8,516 nt of DNA from Selenomonadaceae bacterium (GTDB taxonomy: Bacteria; Bacillota; Negativicutes; Selenomonadales; Selenomonadaceae), in assembly GCA_017453765.1 (NCBI GenBank), contig JAFTEG010000238.1, forward strand, positions 1 through 8,516. The letters are read 5' to 3'. This document shows positions 6,343-8,516 of the stretch, piece after piece. The position numbers were made by a program, and so were the translations under genes. How positions within the stretch are numbered: position 1 is the stretch's first letter; the number at the start of each line of letters is the position of its first letter. The notes under the pieces are model-generated. The model was not told the origin of the DNA and did no database searches. It saw only the letters and a list, made by a program, of their open reading frames with translations.

Positions 6343-7683
6343 TAACTCGCTGAATACCGAATTGTAAACCGAACTGCCGACGTTATCTTTGAAAATCGCG
6401 GCGGCGGCTTGGTGCGAAACAGTTACGTCATTCCACTCGGTGAAAGGTCTACCGATTCGTGCGCGGTACGCCGTCAAAAAATTTTGCAGGTCGCGCAGTT
6501 CAATGACGGTCGGATTTTCTAAATCTTTGATTGTCGGAACTTTTGTATAATCGCCCTGCCCGATTCTAAGCATACGCGATTCACCGTCTCGGCAAACTAC
6601 GATTGTACTTTTGGTGCCGAAGTCTATTGCACAAATGCCGTTTCGCCGAACGTCGAGTTGCGGCGGTCGCGCTACAAGCATTTCACCTTGCGGCAGTTGC
6701 ACTTTCGCCGAATCAGACGCCGAATCCTCAAATAATTCCCAATGCCCTTTGTTTACGTCGGTAAGCTGTCTGTCTTCGTACGGCTGAATGTTGGCGCGTT
6801 TGTGGTCACATTCCAACAGCTCTTTCTTAAGCGATTCAACCAAGCCGGTGTATTTTTTTTGTCCGCTAATCACGCCGTCAAGCGTACCGCTTATGTCGAA
6901 GTCATAATCAAAAACTTTCGCCGTGAACTTGCCGCTAAGTACGTCGCGCTTAAAGCGTTCGCCGTCAAAAATTATATTGGTGTTGTCGGCTGTAATGTAA
7001 TCTTCAATCTTCGGATAATCGGCGAGAAAACTTTTGTAGAATTTTTCCTGCTTATTGGTTAAGCCTTCGGGAATCAAGCCGTTTGCAATCCAAGACAGCA
7101 GCGCTTCAGGATAACTCATTGCCGCCGCATTTTTGCCGCGCAGTCTGTGAATTGGAACGAGAGTAACATAGCTGGTACTATTATATGTACTCCAGCCAGT
7201 TTTCAAAATGTATTTAGGATAACCATCAGAATTTATTTCTCCAGTCATAACGTCGTGATAATATGCTACATTTTTAAAATATTCAAAATCGCCATTACTT
7301 TTCATGTAAGGGTTAGCTGTAGACTTACTTGTAAAAGTTTTTAAACCTTCGTTCACAGTCATCGGAACGAAATGAAAACCTTCAAAATCTGCGCTGTAAT
7401 TTGCACAGGAAGTATCAGTATATTTAAATCGTGGCAAAGAAAATTTTTCAAACTTCGGAAAAAGCGCGGCGTTGTTTCTGTCGAACCAAACTTGTTTATA
7501 TTTCATCATGACAAAAGTTTTATCGCAGGTGGGCGCAATGTCGTCTTTGAGCGTTGCAAGGCGTTTGGCAATTTCGTCACCTTTGGCAACGGCGGCGGCG
7601 GTAAAAATGTGGTCGAACTGCGCGCGATTGACACATACAAAGTCCCTGCGCGTCGGGCGATTGATAGGCAAAGAATTTTCCAT
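6340..7683 (-). CDS. Hsp70-like protein, N-terminal part with novel 350-residue extension (ends at in-frame TAG)
   Basis: 447 residues ending at the TAG described separately. Residues 1 to about 349 are an unrecognised mixed region with no J-domain HPD motif, signal peptide or membrane segment. The Hsp70 phosphate-1 motif then appears as AIDFGTKSTIVV (352-363), followed by ELRDLQNFLTAYRARIGRPF (395-414). The last part resembles DnaK AIKRLIGRRF, with Arg407 apparently replacing the catalytic Lys. Having the ATPase domain start this late is unusual for Hsp70 proteins. ATG 7683 has an excellent AAGGAG (7697-7692) 8 nt upstream. The region from the ribosome binding site through codon 13 is duplicated upstream at 7795-7848. 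Codons for about residues 110-180 are strikingly A/T-rich. The gene follows the GrpE-like gene on the same strand, suggesting one operon. Alone this fragment lacks phosphate-2 and the adenosine motif and should not be a functional ATPase. Confidence 0.8.
   Translation of the reverse strand: MENSLPINRPTRRDFVCVNRAQFDHIFTAAAVAKGDEIAKRLATLKDDIAPTCDKTFVMMKYKQVWFDRNNAALFPKFEKFSLPRFKYTDTSCANYSADFEGFHFVPMTVNEGLKTFTSKSTANPYMKSNGDFEYFKNVAYYHDVMTGEINSDGYPKYILKTGWSTYNSTSYVTLVPIHRLRGKNAAAMSYPEALLSWIANGLIPEGLTNKQEKFYKSFLADYPKIEDYITADNTNIIFDGERFKRDVLSGKFTAKVFDYDFDISGTLDGVISGQKKYTGLVESLKKELLECDHKRANIQPYEDRQLTDVNKGHWELFEDSASDSAKVQLPQGEMLVARPPQLDVRRNGICAIDFGTKSTIVVCRDGESRMLRIGQGDYTKVPTIKDLENPTVIELRDLQNFLTAYRARIGRPFTEWNDVTVSHQAAAAIFKDNVGSSVYNSVFSEL
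7145..7345 (-). other. A/T-rich patch with atypical codons inside the Hsp70-like N-terminal domain
   Basis: I counted 35 G/C in the 120 bases 7201-7320 (29%), against 58 in 120 bases taken at 6601-6660 and 6841-6900 of the same gene (48%). Codons shift from GCC, CCG, ACG and GGC to ACT, ACA, AGT, TCT, GGA and AGA, then revert near 7140. The frame is intact. This points to recombination or to a fast-evolving segment, covering roughly residues 113-180. The boundaries are approximate. Confidence 0.6.
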
Positions 7684-7701
7684 GAAAGTAGCTCCTTAAT
7701 T
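7648..7701 (-). repeat. 54-bp direct repeat, copy A (start of the Hsp70-like gene)
   Basis: It matches copy B (7795-7848) at 51 of 54 positions with an offset of 147 bp. On the minus strand it contains the AAGGAG ribosome binding site, the 8-nt spacer, the ATG at 7683 and the first twelve codons (MENSLPINRPTR). Confidence 0.9.
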
Positions 7702-7749
7702 GTTACAAAAGTCGCAACGTTAAAACGCGGCGAATTACTACAAAAATTT

Positions 7750-7830
7750 TTACATTGAATCGCGACAACCGGATGCAACGTCACGTTGCTCGCGGCGCGT
7801 CGGACGATTAATAGGCAAAGAATTTTCCAT
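7750..7830 (-). CDS. 26-codon mini-ORF sharing the Hsp70-like N-terminus (truncated paralogue or leader peptide)
   Basis: The ATG at 7830 has a full AAGGAG (7844-7839) 8 nt upstream, and this site overlaps the TAA stop of the GrpE-like gene, so translation would be coupled. The peptide begins MENSLPINRPTRR, identical to the Hsp70-like N-terminus, then diverges to EQRDVASGCRDSM and stops. Its end lies 66 bp before the Hsp70-like ATG. Across the shared 13 codons there are three codon differences, all synonymous (Ile7, Arg9, Arg13). It could be the stub of a deleted tandem paralogue, or a leader peptide. A real function for the 26-mer itself is unproven. Confidence 0.4.
   Translation of the reverse strand: MENSLPINRPTRREQRDVASGCRDSM
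7775..7789. repeat. 15-bp palindrome between the duplicated gene starts
   Basis: GCAACGT-C-ACGTTGC has perfect 7-bp arms around one central base. The same GCAACGT recurs at 7714-7720. It lies within the mini-ORF and only 5 bp from repeat copy B. It could be a protein-binding site, or in RNA a weak 5-bp stem with a 5-nt loop. No T-run follows, so it is not a terminator. Confidence 0.35.
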
Positions 7831-7848
7831 GAAAGCAGCTCCTTAATT
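7795..7848 (-). repeat. 54-bp direct repeat, copy B (start of the mini-ORF)
   Basis: Upstream copy of the Hsp70-like gene start, 51/54 identical to copy A. One difference is in the spacer between ribosome binding site and ATG; the other two are synonymous changes in codons 7 and 9. It overlaps the last codon and stop of the GrpE-like gene. Confidence 0.9.
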
Positions 7849-8516
7849 TACTTGAACGATAGATTTTCTGATAATGCGGCGGTTATAATCGTTGCGAAAA
7901 CCGGGCAAATGAACCTGCGCAACTTTGCCTTGAGCGCGACTGCCGGGCGCCTCGCTGTGCAATTCCGAATCAAAACGCTCGCCTTCACTGACGGGCAAAA
8001 TTGAATAGCTGACCTGCGCGCGGGACGAATTAACCAGCTCCAAAGAATATTCAAAGACCTGCCACAAAATTTCTGCGTCGTGCTGTCGAGAGTTCATAAC
8101 GCATTCACGCAAAACGTCCCAAATTTTTTCAAGCGATTCAGACTGTGCGCCGCCGCAAATAAATGACGTAAAATTATCGCGGGTGAATACGCCTTGAAGA
8201 AGTTGGCGGGAATGTGCGCCGAGCGATTGATATTTTTGAAAGAGTTGCCAGCCGCGCGAAAATCTTTGTTGAAGTTGCTCTTCCAATTCGGAAATTTTTA
8301 AATTGGCGGCGTCAAGTTCCTGTTGCACGGCGTCAAGGTCATGTTGCACGGCATCAAGTTCATGTTGCAAGGATTTAGCGTGTTGCTGTTCGCGCGAGAA
8401 AGTTTTTTGCCACTCCGCCAATTTACTTTGTAAATCCTTTGAACTGCGCTCCGACTGTGACAAAGAATTTTCAAGCCGCGAATTTTTGTACTGCGCATTT
8501 TGAATTTGCTCTTCCA
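7843..8516 (-). CDS. GrpE-like coiled-coil nucleotide exchange factor (N-terminus beyond window)
   Basis: At least 224 residues, open to the right edge, so the true start is outside. The visible N-terminal part is a long charged coiled coil (EEQIQNAQYK onward), with three near-perfect heptads HELDAVQ, HDLDAVQ and QELDAAN. A helical middle follows (RGWQLFQKYQSLG to ILWQVFEYSLELV). The C-terminus, RFDSELHSEA ... GKVAQVHLPGFRND ... RIIRKSIVQVN, lines up with the GrpE beta-domain signature (E. coli LDPNVHQAI ... GYTLNG ... RTIRAAMVTV), with about two extra residues after the Gly-Phe. GrpE dimers open Hsp70 to release ADP, so this is probably the exchange factor for the Hsp70-like protein encoded next. 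The TAA stop overlaps the ribosome binding site of the following mini-ORF, implying one transcript. The TTG at 8463 is an unlikely start because the frame continues upstream. GrpE homology is by eye. Confidence 0.7.
   Translation of the reverse strand, partial: EEQIQNAQYKNSRLENSLSQSERSSKDLQSKLAEWQKTFSREQQHAKSLQHELDAVQHDLDAVQQELDAANLKISELEEQLQQRFSRGWQLFQKYQSLGAHSRQLLQGVFTRDNFTSFICGGAQSESLEKIWDVLRECVMNSRQHDAEILWQVFEYSLELVNSSRAQVSYSILPVSEGERFDSELHSEAPGSRAQGKVAQVHLPGFRNDYNRRIIRKSIVQVN
8302..8364 (-). repeat. Three tandem 21-bp units encoding coiled-coil heptads
   Basis: Units at 8344-8364, 8323-8343 and 8302-8322 encode HELDAVQ, HDLDAVQ and QELDAAN. A degenerate fourth unit (QHAKSLQ) lies at 8365-8385. 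The near-identity at DNA level suggests recent slippage or duplication lengthening the coiled coil by whole heptads. Confidence 0.8.

Noticed and set aside
7145..7345. Variable region of a diversity-generating retroelement
   Set aside because: There is no reverse transcriptase, no template repeat and no C-type lectin/FGE-like motif in the window. The A/T-rich patch alone is not enough.
7506..7784. 92-residue minus-strand ORF across the duplicated gene starts
   Set aside because: It overlaps the better-supported Hsp70-like start in another frame, lacks a good ribosome binding site and has proline-run shadow composition.
8461..8463. TTG at 8463 as the start of the GrpE-like gene
   Set aside because: The same frame is open to the window edge with coiled-coil sequence upstream and no ribosome binding site near the TTG, so the gene starts outside.
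8461..8472. Third copy of the gene-start repeat (GAAAATTCTTTG within the GrpE-like gene)
   Set aside because: Only 12 bases match and they encode ENSL in the middle of a coiled-coil reading frame, with no ribosome binding site or ATG. Most likely chance.

Overview
The window looks like chromosomal DNA of a low-to-mid GC bacterium, most likely a Firmicute. I lean towards Negativicutes/Selenomonas-like from the overall style, but that is only an impression. The supporting signs are strong AGGAGG-type ribosome binding sites, sigma-A promoters, a long-chain polyprenyl diphosphate synthase of the menaquinone type, a MetN with a C-terminal NIL domain, and Hanks-type kinase and HTH genes. No rRNA, tRNA, CRISPR array, IS element or phage gene was seen. 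No gene-free stretch exceeds 300 bases; the longest is the 940-1100 gap.

Layout. Positions 1-939 (-) hold metN, the ATPase of a methionine importer, cut by the window edge. It is divergent from a polyprenyl diphosphate synthase at 1101-2063 (+). That gene converges on tsaD at 2090-3103 (-), which lies just downstream of a small HTH regulator at 3141-3572 (-). The HTH gene is divergent from a soluble Ser/Thr protein kinase at 3634-4701 (+), and the two appear to share one symmetric promoter region. The kinase converges on an accessory chaperone operon on the minus strand. In transcription order that operon reads: a GrpE-like coiled-coil protein (8516-7843, N-terminus outside the window), a 26-codon mini-ORF (7830-7750), and a giant Hsp70-like gene (7683-4747). 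The Hsp70-like gene is interrupted by a single in-frame TAG at 6342-6340.

The accessory half is the interesting part. The Hsp70-like protein would be about 978 residues if the TAG were read through. It carries an unrecognised N-terminal region of about 350 residues before the first ATPase motif, and a beta-rich C-terminus instead of a canonical substrate-binding domain. The GrpE-like neighbour ends in a recognisable, divergent GrpE beta-domain signature, so the pair looks like a dedicated Hsp70/nucleotide-exchange machine, with a kinase and HTH module beside it. The 5' end of the Hsp70-like gene, from ribosome binding site through codon 13, is duplicated 147 bp upstream, and every codon difference is synonymous. 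A 28-30% GC patch interrupts the N-terminal domain. Three intergenic junctions carry degenerate 7-bp tandem repeats; one of them supplies the last codons and stop of tsaD.

The housekeeping genes (metN, the prenyl synthase, tsaD) are confidently identified. The function of the chaperone/kinase region is inference.
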